A stretch of 64,000 bases of DNA from Agrocybe praecox (taxonomy: Eukaryota; Basidiomycota; Agaricomycetes; Agaricales; Agrocybaceae): assembly GCA_964017145.1 (NCBI GenBank), contig OZ024843.1, forward strand, positions 3,862,443-3,926,442, given 5' to 3'. The position numbers were made by a program, and so were the translations under genes. Positions 43,774-55,423 of the stretch are shown here, in pieces; within the stretch, counting starts at the first letter, position 1, and the number at the start of each line of letters is the position of its first letter. The notes below the pieces were generated by a model. It was not told the origin of the DNA. It was given only the letters and a program-made list of their open reading frames with translations, and ran no database searches.

Positions 43774-44558
43774 GAAGCTGTGAACTTCCCCTGTGAGGGT
43801 GTGGACGTACTTTTCTGGAGATGAGAGGGAAAGTGATGTTGTATGGTCCGCGTTATTTTTGGGACCACGTCTATCCTTGTCAAAACATCTATGGTTACTC
43901 AGCCTCACTAAAGGCCGAAAGGAGCACAACTGTTCATGCACTCCGTTCGACTGGTCGCATTGCCGGCATTCCAAGTGCAAATATATGCCATGTGGCGTGC
44001 GTCATCGGGGCGTGTTCAAAGGAGCCATTCATCCTGGATTGTGGAGGTCTCTCATGTCTACCTGCAGGAGGAGAGGAACTCTGGAAGCGAGAGTTGGAAA
44101 TGAATCCAAATAAAAAAATCTACCAACTTGTAAAGAATTATAATGACACTGGGCCTTTGCTACATCATGAAAATAAAAATTCTTTCTTTCTTTCTGTTGG
44201 CGGAGGCGTGGACCGAACGGCGAAACTGAGTTTGGATGGACTTTGTTGTGGTTTGATTGGCAAAGGTATTTGGTCCACAAAGGTGACGGACCGCCGGGTC
44301 TCACCGACGGTCTCTTCGCTCATCACCTCGTCGTCGTCCGTGTACCCCAGGTACATCGCTCAAGATCAGAGACCAGTCTACAGCGCCAGTAAGCCCCAGG
44401 AATCCCTTAACCGCCTTCCAAGATTGTCTTGAAGAAATCTAATGTCATTTTATACAGAAATCAAGCGTGTTTACTGTTCGTTTATTTTACGACGGCCTTT
44501 TTTTTGTAGTCATGCAGACTAAAGTTCTTTGACTTTTGCATCAGTTTCTTTATGAGAT
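43774..44558. other. Intergenic region
   Basis: This lies downstream of RNA14 and upstream of the next gene. Overlapping open frames on both strands (for example 43821-44432 plus, 44029-44304 minus) lack domains, hydrophobic segments or intron support. I find no supportable gene. Confidence 0.5.
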
Positions 44559-46309
44559 ATGGAAGCGTTCATGCATTCATTAACGCCCGCGACAAATATG
44601 TCTGTTTCTTCGAATCGGAATAACCATCAGAGCTCCCAACAATGTCTCCCAGAGTCGCCGGAAGAGGTGCGTGGGTTGGTCCAGCTGATTCTCTTCAGGC
44701 TTGTATTTAGTGCCACATGCTTCATTTCAGGAAATGCAGAGACATCTGGACGAGTTCAACAGGTCGGTCACTATAATCATATGGTACAAGGTGAGATAGT
44801 GGCTTCCGAAAAACCCTTCGTACATTTTTAATTTAGGGATGAGAATGTTGACGTCCATAGCCGTCCTATCTATTTATTTCTCTCATGTTGCGACATTGTC
44901 GTCCTTATCATCGGTTAAGCGCTTTTATTGACGCTATAATCTTAGGCAAACGTCGATCCAATCCGATTGCAACAAATTATACCAACCTTTCCATATTTTC
45001 AACTGTCAAGGTTCAAGAACCTGATTGATGACCTCGGGTTGACCAACGCCTCCTATCTAGACACGTACATACCGAATACCAATCAATGGGAACAACATAC
45101 GATCACATCGATCAGGATTATTGACACACAACAACGATTGCTTTACAAAGTTCGGCGAACGCTTATGGAAGGACTGACTGAAGACGAATGCAAGACCCTC
45201 CGGGAGGAATTGCAGCTCCAGTCACGAAGTAACATAAACATGTCCCCTCCCAACTCCGTATCCCAGGTGCTTAATCACAGCAAAAGCCCGGTATCACCTT
45301 TAAAGACATCAAATGAGTCTCAGGTAAAGGCATCACAAAAGCGATCCGCGCCTCAAGCGGATGTCCAAGATACGCGACACAGTCCTAAAATCCATGTCAC
45401 CAACAGCTATTATTTGACCCATACCGCAACAAGTAATATGGGCACAAGTCCAATGTCTGGACAGTCCCCAAACGCTTCTTCGTCGAATGTACAGGGCAAT
45501 AATCCTCAATCAGATCCTCAACAGCAAGAACCGCAGCAAGATAATAATGTTTATATGTATCAGAATTCTGTCTTCTACGGAAATTCCCCTAATCAAGGGA
45601 ATTCTGATACCGACACTGGTCTGCCTCCCTACCTCCTCGCTCCTCAAACCTCAGCACCGCCAATTCCATATCATCCTCACCCGCCTCTAAAACGTTGGCC
45701 GAATGATTACACAGTCTCGGAATTATCCGCAGGCTTTCATGCCATGGACCTCCTGATTTCACAGTCCCCGACAGGCGCAAGTATGACCCAGCGGACCGCT
45801 TTTGAGCGAGTGTTTGGCAGCCGTTACGTCAAAAGTACCGTCTGCCGACATCGCGCCGTCTGGAGGAAGGCACCCAGGATGATTAGAGAGCAGTTCGAGC
45901 AAATGGGCTCGGACGACCGTGCGTGCTGGGGCGAATTCGTACGGCGAGTTGAGAACCGCCCGCCCGGGAAAGGTGCAACCATCGACATGCTTTCTTCTCC
46001 CCAAAGTTCCACTCTGGGCTATCACGACCAACACGATACTCCTGATGACGAGGAGGTTCATAATCAAGAAGTTATTGGCGCAATGCAGAACCAAGGTCAG
46101 TCATTTCCCAATATATAAGCAATTTAATTAGTTAAATTTCTGATTTTTCTTTCATTTTTAGTAGCTTCAGCCCCTAACAATAACATGCAAAATAGTACGT
46201 GACTCTGTATCACCGAGACTTTCCTGTCAGATGCGCTGACATTTTTCCAGGCATGGGCGTATATGATCCTTCTCGTAACCATCTTCCAAACGGTGGACAC
46301 AACGGCTGA
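44559..46309 (+). CDS. Uncharacterised nuclear-type protein with a conserved-looking Trp/Arg-rich block
   Basis: Exons join from ATG 44559 through PESPEE-EMQRHLDEFN to ANVDPIRLQQIIPTFPYFQLS and on to a long central exon. Two small last exons (near 46160-46196 and 46250-46309) end with NHLPNGGHNG and a TGA. The first 150 residues contain a helical block (FPYFQLSRFKNLIDDLGL, TSIRIIDTQQRLLYKVRRTL). The middle is Ser/Pro/Gln/Asn-rich and disordered. A compact block then follows (KRWPNDYTVSELSAGFHAM, AFERVFGSRYVKSTVCRHRAVWRKA, CWGEFVRRVE), dense in Trp, Arg and aromatic residues and resembling a DNA- or protein-binding module, perhaps in a transcription regulator. I do not recognise a named domain. 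The intron after DEFNRSVTIIIWYK has a GTGAGA donor and is the least certain. The total is about 460 residues. Confidence 0.6.
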
Positions 46310-48283
46310 TTTATTTTTTTCGTGTCAATCGTTATACACACCTCTACTTCGCATCCCTTGTGATGGATGGAACTAACTCTGATTTCTGTAACCGACTCCC
46401 TCGAACATTTTTAATACATGGGCGCATACATGATTGAACCATCACATGGCGATAGAAAGGCTCTTGATGGAATAATAATTTCTATCGTGTACGAATAGTA
46501 GTTTTTTTAGACTAACACACATGTACAGAAGTTCTAATTATCACTCATGCATCTCTTCCAGGTCGATGTCAATGATTCGTAAAACATTAATAAGCGCAGC
46601 AAACGTACTGAAATTCACCTAACGCGTTTGGAAGAAAGTACGATTTCCCTTTTGGATGTGACGCAATACTAATCTCCCTGAGTCCCCATGAGGGGCATCA
46701 AGCTCAGTCTCCTCGGTGTAAATGAGTTTTTCTGTACGCATTTTTGTCCTACAGCCTATAACTCCGATTCAACGGATCTATACCGTGTAACATCATTTCT
46801 AGAGTATATCAACCATGCAACACGCTGACAGAATATATGATGTTTGTATTTATAGAACACTTCATCCTTCCTTATAAGGCAATTCTTTTATATTGCCGAC
46901 GAAGCGGGCGCTAAACTTAAAACGGTATCTCACAGTACCCGCCTCTACTCCTTAATTTCAAAATTCTAACTTGTCTGTGCTTCGATCAGTGGGACCAGTC
47001 ATTTCCGTCATACCAATCGCGGGCTACTCACGGAATTTGAGCGGAATCTTCTTGTGGTGGACAGTGTGGACAGAGAATCTGATTATATAGTCGTCATAAT
47101 GCATCCACAGTTATTTTACTCGTATACTGGACATTCTCAATGGATTCATTCTATTAGAAACTCACAGAAATTCGATATGCACGATTCAATTATTAACCGT
47201 AGAAATGAGGAGATATACTCCACACATAATGCACGACGAATGACTTCCGGGTAAACAACCGACTGGTCTGGGAGATAAGCTGAGCGCTGAGGGTTGATTA
47301 GATTAGATTAGATTCCATTTTTATATTCATACATATGAGTTACTGGTCGCACTTTCCCGTGACCAGTTTTGTACCTGTGGCTGCCGTGTACCTGCTACGA
47401 ATACACGCATACCATTATACCACGCGATTCCTTAGATTATTCTCACAGGAGACTATTGCATCAGTACAAGGGTGCTATAAAGCCAAACGCACAGCTTGCC
47501 AGTGCCATATCGGAGTCTGCAGCTACGGGGCAGGACCGATGGTGCCGCAAATCTATTCTCCGGATTCAGGGTCACGCTAATAATATTATTATTCTAATAA
47601 CACCTATGCTATGATTGTCTCTGTTCAGGAAAGATTATTAGCCGATGAGAACGATAAGTCGATCACTATGTGGATTCAACTTCCGTAGTAAAAGAGAATT
47701 TATTCTAATACTAGATCGTTGGCTCTTGAGTCGTTTGAAGCTTGTATTTGTATCTCAAAGTAGAGCGATTTGGTTCATTTCAGTATATGTGACGCTCCAG
47801 TAGATTGTATATGTAGTGCGAGCGCTGACAGACCCCATGGTTTGTCAATTCCATACATGTGATATCGCCGTATACGCTGGATGCTTACCTCGATTTCTTT
47901 TTAATGTCTTTCTTTATTAAATTACGCAGGAGAAAATTATGAGAGCAACTTAAATGAACGGCACCGAGAAACCTCAATGCCTTGGGGCACCTCTAATGAC
48001 ACGCTACATCTTGTCACTTTACAACATCATTACCATCAACGAGATCTGGTACTTCTATTCCTTCAAGCCCCCCGGCATGATGCAACATATACCTATCACG
48101 GTGCTTATAATAGCAAGAAGAGGTATGGTCTCGCTATATAACTCTACCTTGGAAAATCGGAGTCTTTATAGTATCCCACTCTGTCAATCGTTAGCCGAGA
48201 CGAATCCCCACGAAATAGTGGCTCCCCCCGCGATCTTTTCCAGCTCAAATTATTAACTTTTACCTCGCGGGATTCTTCGAAGC
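46310..48283. other. Gene-poor region of about 2 kb
   Basis: This is AT-rich DNA with short simple repeats: a GATTA repeat at about 47297-47315 and a TAATAATATTATTATT run near 47579-47595. Short frames at 47054, 47335, 47369 and 47954 lack domains. The frame at 47954-48256 is in the same phase as the membrane-protein gene that follows and might hold an upstream exon, but I cannot show that. Confidence 0.5.
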
Positions 48284-49183
48284 ATGAATCGCGTTCGCAA
48301 CCAATCCTCGGACTGGATTGCCGCTATCCGCGGAATATATTGGTCCATTTCTAGTATTGGAATTCATATGTTTTACTATCGTCACTGGAGACACAAGCTT
48401 CAAGATGGAACCTACCCTCCACACTATCCAAGAAACACTGATCCTCTTGCCTTGACGCGGTCCACATGGAGGACTTCAGAATGGACGAAGACAGTAGAGA
48501 GCATGTCCATTATTTGGCAACTCGTCGGCCTTACGTGTGGAATACTTTTACCGTGGGCTTATTTTTACTCAATAGTTCCCACGTATAACCTAACTTACGC
48601 CATACACGACCTATAGTCTTTCCATTGCATTTTTACAGGTCGATGGTGTAGCTGACAACATTTGGACGAGAACGCTTACCCTTGCGTCCTCGGTCTTCTC
48701 GAGTTCTGGATTGTTGTGCAGCGGACTTTATTTTTGCGACAAGTCCAGATTTTGTAATAGGAACGTGAGCGTCAAGTGGGTAGAAGTAAGCTTATTCAAA
48801 TCCCTTTAAATTGCCAAAGAATTAATTCTAGTTTGTTGTTAGGCATCGACCACTCCTAAATCTGCCCGATCGATTGAATTCTGGGCGCTTTTGGCATTAC
48901 CTCTTACTTCACTGGTCTGGTACGTTTCTTATTTACAGGTGACAATGCTTTCATCGGTGGTCACCTTACCAATATCCTATTCAGGTCGGGAATATGCTGT
49001 ATATGCACCATTTTAATTGTCTCTTGGATGAAAGTATCGAACACAAACGACAGTGGGGCCGATGGGAATAACACCTCGCAAATCAATAAAGCATGCATCG
49101 CATGTCCTATCATACTGACCTCCATTATCTTCATTTGCATTATACAGATCACTCGCGCAATGAAGATTTTCTCAAGTACTTGA
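48284..49183 (+). CDS. Orphan multi-span membrane protein
   Basis: Four exon blocks join in frame. The first starts MNRVRNQSSDWIAAIRGIYW and carries HMFYYRHWRHKLQDGTYPPHYP. A first intron then joins to VDGVADNIWTRTLTLASSVF and SSGLLCSGLYFCDKSRF. Next comes ASTTPKSARSIEFWALLALPLTSLVW, then SGICCICTILIVSWMKVSN. The last span is ACIACPIILTSIIFICIIQITRAMKIF before the TGA at 49181-49183. At least four hydrophobic stretches suggest an integral membrane protein of roughly 210-230 residues. The first donor is uncertain: 48524 leaves out, and about 48575 includes, an extra hydrophobic stretch (GLTCGILLPWAYFYSI). No family is recognised. The gene sits alone in about 4 kb of gene-poor DNA. Preserved frame across three introns argues that it is real. 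Confidence 0.55.
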
Positions 49184-50297
49184 TTGGCTTACTTACGATC
49201 TTATTGTATTATCAAATAGGCTACCACAAGGGCTGACATGGACTGATAGACATACTTTTTTATAGAGTAAAATAAGCCCTTTATTTCTAGATTCGGACAT
49301 TTTATTCACGGAGATTACGATTTAAGATAGAAAGAGTAGATGTAACTTTTGTTCGACACTCTGCAAATTGTATCCCACTGACATGAAATTTGAATTTCTT
49401 CGAATCTTTGACCAATCATCTGGAAGTGCCAATCACAGATGTCGTCACTTATAGGTAATACATGGTATTCACGCGGTCGAACCCTTGCCCGAAAAACGTA
49501 GGAGCGCAGTCATGCAAGCGCCTATTCATTGGTCGTTAGAATCACCCGAATCACATTCCGGGATTCGCATGTCAAAGAAAGCTACATGATCCGGTCTTCT
49601 AAATATATCATACTGCTTCCGTGCCGACGCTGTGTGTCGCAATTAAGCCTATTCCGATGACTGCAGCGGGGGTCTCGGGCGTTTAAAATCATTCAGGAAA
49701 AATATGATATCCAGTATCAATCGCCGATACTGTTCGCTACGCAAGGTTACGCACTAGACAACACAAGAATGTCTGTACACAATGATAACATGCTCCTGTA
49801 GACTTGGGGTACTATAATGCCGTATTTCCCGAAACAAAGTATAATTTCAGGGGGACCAGCCCACTGTGAGATCGAGCTCATAATCGCGTTCGATAGGATA
49901 GGGTGTTCCAATTTTCCAGAAATTTTTCTTTGATGGATTGCGATATCAGTCTGTCATTGAGTGAATGTATTTTCCAATTTTACTTGAACATTAGAAGGTG
50001 GAATCAATTTGTTATGTCGAAATCCCAGCCTAGTCAGAGTCTAATGGATTTGGAAGCAGGCCCATTTTCTGCGAGAGTAGAAAATGACAGAATAATAGAT
50101 ATCAAGACTGCATCGCAAATCAAGCATCAATAGTAATTCCCAGGATTTAAACGCAACGACTATTTTTGAATGTAATGCAGTGTACATATGGAAGACTTGT
50201 CAATTATATATCGCGGTGAGACAGAAAAATAAAGGATTTTCAAGAAAGGATTTCTTTTAAGAAGTATCTACAACTTGGATTTGGAACTATTAGCATT
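49184..50297. other. Gene-poor region
   Basis: This is AT-rich, with no domain-bearing frame on either strand. A 76-codon frame at 49903-50133 has no features. The right part is the 3' end of the peroxidase gene. Confidence 0.5.
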
Positions 50298-51120
50298 CTA
50301 TTCATTCTTAAGCTTCTCGGATGCCTTTTTGATAGACCTTGAGCGTTTTACAACATTCAAAAGGCCTTCCGTATGGTCCGGCCTCCATCCCTCCGGCATG
50401 CGTTCCTCTGCGATCCATTGCTTTAAGTAATCCATTGGTATGCCCGCCTTCGTTCTCGTCACTACTTCCCAGACACCTAGAATAATAGACATTTCCCCTC
50501 GAGCAATCTCTTGCTGGAAAGCCGTGATAGGCCCACATTCATATTCTCTTCTGACCCGTGCCCGTGCTACATCCTCAAAGTTCATTAAGAAACGTTCGCT
50601 AGCGTGCGAGCCCGAACGGAATTCTACTTCTTTGGCGCTGGGCCTGACGTCCGCGCACAACGCATCAACCAGTTGTGGATCGATCTTGATAGGTGCAAAC
50701 TTCTGTCCTTCTGGGGTATCGTGGTGCACGAGGCTAGCATTGTGTTCGACACCGTCGTGTTTGTTGATTTCGTGTAAAGATATGCGTCTGCCCAACGTGT
50801 GTAACAGTAAGAACCCAGCGTACGAGAGGAAGAATGCCAATGGTCCTGAGAGCCCGTAACAGTCTTTAAGACCGCGAATGAGGTCGTATGCGCTCAGGTT
50901 CTTCCCGTCACGCGAGCTAGAAGATTTTTTAGCACCAAGCAGAAAAACAGGAAGGCAGTTAATCGGGCACATACATGTAGCCATGATTAGCCATAGTGTT
51001 CAGGGCGGGACATACGGAACGCCTGTCGCCATCTTGGGCAGGACAAAAACCGTGCACTTGTTTGGTAACAGGGCACGTCTTGCCTTGATGCTGGTGGGCA
51101 CCTTTTGAGGACAAATCCAT
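50298..51120 (-). CDS. Heme-thiolate peroxidase (chloroperoxidase/UPO superfamily), short intracellular form
   Basis: Two exons (51120-50975 and 50916-50298, intron 58 nt) encode 254 residues starting MDLSSKGAHQHQGKTCP. The heme-ligand motif reads RSVCPALNTMANHGY, with Cys37 as the expected thiolate ligand. DGKNLSAYDLIRGLKDCY and LSGPLAFFLSYAGF follow. The distal motif region reads GVEHNASLVHHD (Glu106, His107), and the family-typical C-terminal half is RFLMNFEDVARARVR, ITAFQQEIARGEMSIILGV, and then IPMDYLKQWIAEERMPEGWRP. Such enzymes use peroxide for oxygenation or halogenation, and some sit in secondary-metabolite clusters. There is no signal peptide, unlike secreted peroxygenases. Two motif changes stand out: Val instead of the usual Pro before CP, and Asn where EHD is common. 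No biosynthetic partner genes are nearby. Confidence 0.85.
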
Positions 51121-52180
51121 GATGTCAAGTTTGTGGAGGTAAAGGATGCAGGAATAGGATTTATGTCCTGGAGGGGCCTAGAAAGAGATGCTAAGAGCCA
51201 AAGAGCGGAGTTGTTTCTTTTATATGGGTTTCATGAGCGAGCTGTTTTTATCGACCAGGGCTTCAGACGAATCACAAGAAAGGGTTAGACGAGCGGGATC
51301 TGGCGCTAACGGAGGTCCAAGGCTGATCTCAAGCTCGTTAAGTGCAGCAGCCTACAGGAAGGACGATGACAACCGAGTAAGAATTTCGCACCAGCAATAT
51401 CCGGACGCCACGAGTTTTGATTTCTTTCCGAATTGTAGGGTGAACGACATCGGGGGGCGAGAAGGAAGGGAAACCTGCGAAGAGAGGAGGAATTCGGGAG
51501 TTGCCAGTCCTAGGCCTCAGGCCTCACCAGCCGCATCAGTGGTATAAGCTGATTCTTAAACGCAGCCTGCAGGCGAATTAGGATGTGACTGCAATTTCTG
51601 CTAAGAGGGAAACGTAACGAAAGGTATGAATTGCCACAGATGCAATTGATAGGATGCAGTGCATGCCGTAAGAATTTCATGAAATACCCTGCTGATGAAC
51701 ACGATGTTTAGCGCTAGCACAGTCTCACATACGCCTTTAGGCCTTTAGGTATTGCATCATAGAAATCAGACCGCGCAAAAAACCCTGGCATTGTGGAGCA
51801 CGATGATCTAGATGCGTCGGGACCATCATGGACGACAACCCCCACGTTGTCGTCATCAAATTCAGCGACCACAATATTCCTCCCCGCCACGGCTTGATTG
51901 ATAAGTACATTAGTCAATTTCATTTTGTCATCAACCCAGAATATTGTCCAACTCCTGGATAGTTACCAGTGGATTTTGTAAGATTTGGACTTGGCATGTG
52001 TGGCAAGTAGCACGTATCTTATTGTGGTAATTAGCATATACTATTTCATGAAATGGGCACAGTATGTAGTGTAGGATGAACCAGTATATCAACAAGACAT
52101 ACAGGGAACGGCATCAAACGGTGTCCATCGCCACCATCTCCAAGAACGAGCCACACAATAGAGAAATCCGCGATGAAACG
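51121..52180. other. Intergenic region of about 1 kb
   Basis: This contains the peroxidase promoter and the GH92 3' side. A 119-codon plus-strand frame (51188-51547) has a charged random-like composition and no domain. A 69-codon minus-strand frame (51714-51923) is likewise unsupported. Confidence 0.5.
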
Positions 52181-55100
52181 TTACAACTCATCACGAATTG
52201 AATAGTCAGTTGCACCCATTGGGGTGGGCTCAGAGGAAGCCAGTACACTTACCTGCTGAGTTTTCGCAGCGTTTCCTTCGCCGACAAAGGCCTTCAATAT
52301 ATCTTCGTCATTACCCCATGGCTGAATCTCATCGCTCATCTCAAAGACAACGTCTGCGCCACGAGCGATTTGCTCATGCTTGATTATGGGCTGATCTATT
52401 TTGATGCCGTCGATAGTGAGCGATTTGATGTATGGCTTACTCCTAGCTCCTATGGCGGTAATGGTGAGCTTCTTAGTGGGCACTAGGAAAGAGGCAGGTG
52501 TAGTCGGAGACGCCGGTCGCGAGAGGTCGATGGTCACTTGCTCGAAGAAAGGCCTATCATAGCGTCAAATTCAAAATTAGCTCATGCCCCAATGATACAA
52601 AGTCTGAAGGAAATGGATCAATACGTACGATCCGACGACGTATTCACCAGAAACAGGGTTCACTGGATAAAAACCCAATGCGCTGAAAATGTACCAGGCA
52701 CTCATCTGCCCGCAATCTTCATTCTGCCACAAGCATAATCAATGAAAGGTAACATTAAGGCAATGACCATAGTGAGACTTACTCCGGAAAGTCCTGTCGG
52801 GGTGTTGTTATAATTGGCCAAGGCGATTTCTCTAACCCTTTCCTGTGTCTTGAAAGCAGCACCGGCGAGGGAGTAAAGATACGGAATGTGGTGTGATGGC
52901 TATCATGCGTGAGCAAACGTCAATGGAAAGTCTCCATGTGTTTTCTCAAGGAGTTCGATTGGCTTACTTCATTACTATGATCGTTGTGCCCCCCGTTAAA
53001 ATGATCCTCCAAGCTTTGTACGAATTTGACTTTCCCTCCGCGTCGCGTAATTAAAGTATCGACGTCGTGCACAACATCGAAAGAGTACGCCCACTTATCA
53101 CCTGTTCCAGTGAAGGGAGCAAATTACAGCGGTCAGTTTTCAAGCTCAAGGTATGGTTTCCGCCATTGATTATAAAGCTAATGCACGCACCTTCAGTCCA
53201 ACCATTGTCTTCACCAGCCCAGCTTCCATCGGCGTTTCGGGCCTCCATAAAGCCAGTGGCGTCGTTGAACAAAGTGAACGGGGCACGCATGGACCGTTGC
53301 AGGAGGAAGTCGGTCACGTTTTCAGGTTTGCCTAGTTCTCTTGCCAATACGTACGCGGCGTAGTCGTCATCTAGGCCAAAAATTACATCGTGTAAAAGAA
53401 GGAAGAGGGAAGAGTGACTCACAAGCGTAGTCAAGCGTTCGGGATGCACTTTCTGAGTGAATATCATCTGCGACCCATCCTTTGGCAAGATCGTTGTAAA
53501 CTGAAGATAGGCCTGCACGGACTTCGTAATCGACGTGCTATATCATGAATTTGTAAGTATATTCTTTAGTTGGATTTTGGTAACAGTGAAAGGAGATACC
53601 TCTTCACGATCGGAATAACTGTAAATGAGGTCGATAAGACAGCAATCCAGAGCATGCGAACGGCAGAAATACCTACAGAACTGTCCAATCGTCCTTAGGA
53701 GGAACAGTCGCGTCCTTCCAAACTGCTTCCCAAGCTAACTCGCGATCGAAACCAGTAATGTTCTTCAGCACGGCTTCAGCGACTAGTGAGTCAGCATGCG
53801 TGCCAACCATGATGTTAGTCTCTGCGATATTTTTCCACATAGGCAGCCAACCACCCTGTTTCGTTCCAAATAATGACATAAGAATAAAATCATATAAATA
53901 TGGTGCGATGAAGTGTACCTCTGTATAATCTGCGAGCATGCTCTGCACCAAACCCGGTATACGGTCTGGCATGAACAAAATTTGCCATGCCCATTCGGCA
54001 CGGAATGTGTCCTAATGAAAGAATCGTAAAGAAATAATCAACGAAGCAATGGCGGTTCGGAACATGATTTACCCAGATTGAATATCCCGTGTAAGACTCG
54101 CCGCCTGCTGGGAGTTCGTGAATTTGGTTATCATATGCAGAGTAGTATCGACCATGTTCGTGCTGTTCTGTAGGAAACTAACGCCAGTCAGCCAATTGAA
54201 ATGTTAGTCAAACGACACGTTTACCAACTCACCTGGAGTGTATGAACAATCGCAGTCCAGAACGTCTGCTTGTCGACGAAATCTCGAGGAGATTGATCTT
54301 GCGTCTTGTCGTCCACGTAAAGCTTCAGGTCGACGCGGTTCAGAATGTCCGCCCACGACTTCCGTACTTGATAGGCAGTGTTCTCAAAAGTACCCGGCAC
54401 GAGATGCAGATCTATCTTGGAAGTAGACGTTGAACGGTCCGGGATCTCAAGGTCGATGTTCTTCCGGGCTTGTTCTTTCGAGATAAACGACGTTCCAACT
54501 CTTAGAGTAATCACAGTTTCTTCTCGTGACTCTGGAAATTTGGCATATGCGTACAGCAAGGGCCCTTGAATGTTTCCCGAGACTGAGGTACCATTTTGTA
54601 TGACTCCAAAAGACGTTGGCTTCTTGTCAAAACGAGCACAGAAGTAACCTCTGAAGTGTTTGGAGAAAGGTTCAGTCGATACCGGTGTGATGATTGTGTC
54701 CTGCCTTTCATCTGACCATCCACAAACTTCCAAGGAATTTTGCAGGGTCACGCTCCCTAGTGGGAAGGTTATATTGGTGGGAGTAGATGTAATGACTGAT
54801 GGCCTTGCGATTTCGAATAAAATGTACGGTGAGAGTTTCGAATTAAAGGTGAACCGCAAATGAGCCACACGCGATGCTGAATTTTCGTCAACTCCATAAC
54901 AAAAAAAAAAAGAGTGCAAAATGAACATACTTGCTGTTTGCTCGATTTGAATGCTTCCCCCATGCCCATCGTCCAATTCTACGCTGTAGTATCCCGAACT
55001 GACGACCTCTTTCTTCTGTCCATCGGCTCCGCGAAGAACTTGTAGGCCCCGTTCTTCAAAGTCGACGATCACGTTCTCTCCAACTCCTGCGCTGACGCTG

Positions 55101-55423
55101 ATCGGTGCACTCTCTCCCATCCAAATCGCAGGCTGGCGCGTCCCAACGACTCCCATTACGCGGTCCAGTGTCCAATTGTACGGAGTAGCAGAGACATAAT
55201 GCGGTTGGGCCTGTGCAACCCAGCGTGTCATACCAAAAGGCGGAGCAGTACTCGGAATATTTCCACCCGATCCGTTAGGTGTGTCTCCGCCATTTCCAAT
55301 GAGCAAGTTGACGAGGTCGAGACCTTGGCTTTCTGGTATATCATAGCCTGGGGGTGATACCGTCGACGTCCCATGAGCGAGATATGGCAGGGCAAGTAAT
55401 ATCCAAAGTCGTAAACGTGCCAT
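52181..55423 (-). CDS. Secreted glycoside hydrolase family 92 alpha-mannosidase
   Basis: This is an exo-acting alpha-mannosidase (usually alpha-1,2) that trims mannans or N-glycans outside the cell or in the secretory path. The start at 55423 gives a clean signal peptide (LRLWILLALPYLAHG). GH92 blocks follow: GLDLVNLLIGNGGDTPNGSGGNIPSTAPPFGMTRW (written in parts along 55200-55330), YSAYDNQIHELPAGGESYTGYSIWD, and GGWLPMWKNIAETNIMVGTHADS. Next come SVYNDLAKGWVAD, DDYAAYVLARELGK, FMEARNADGSWAGEDNGWTEG and HNDHSNEPSHHIPYLY. The catalytic-region signature is NEDCGQMSAWYIFSALGFYP near 52670-52740. The C-terminal beta-sandwich ends at a TAA at 52181. About ten short introns are used. All blocks that I can check are intact, so the enzyme should be functional. 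The last 27 codons read through a possible GTAAGT donor near 52250, so the extreme C-terminus is uncertain. Confidence 0.88.

Noticed and set aside
43793..44432. 203-codon plus-strand and overlapping minus-strand frames after RNA14
   Set aside because: No recognisable motif, mutually overlapping on both strands, and located in the RNA14 3' flank.
51188..51547. 119-codon plus-strand frame upstream of the peroxidase
   Set aside because: Charged random-like sequence, no domain and no intron support; it overlaps the promoter of the minus-strand gene.
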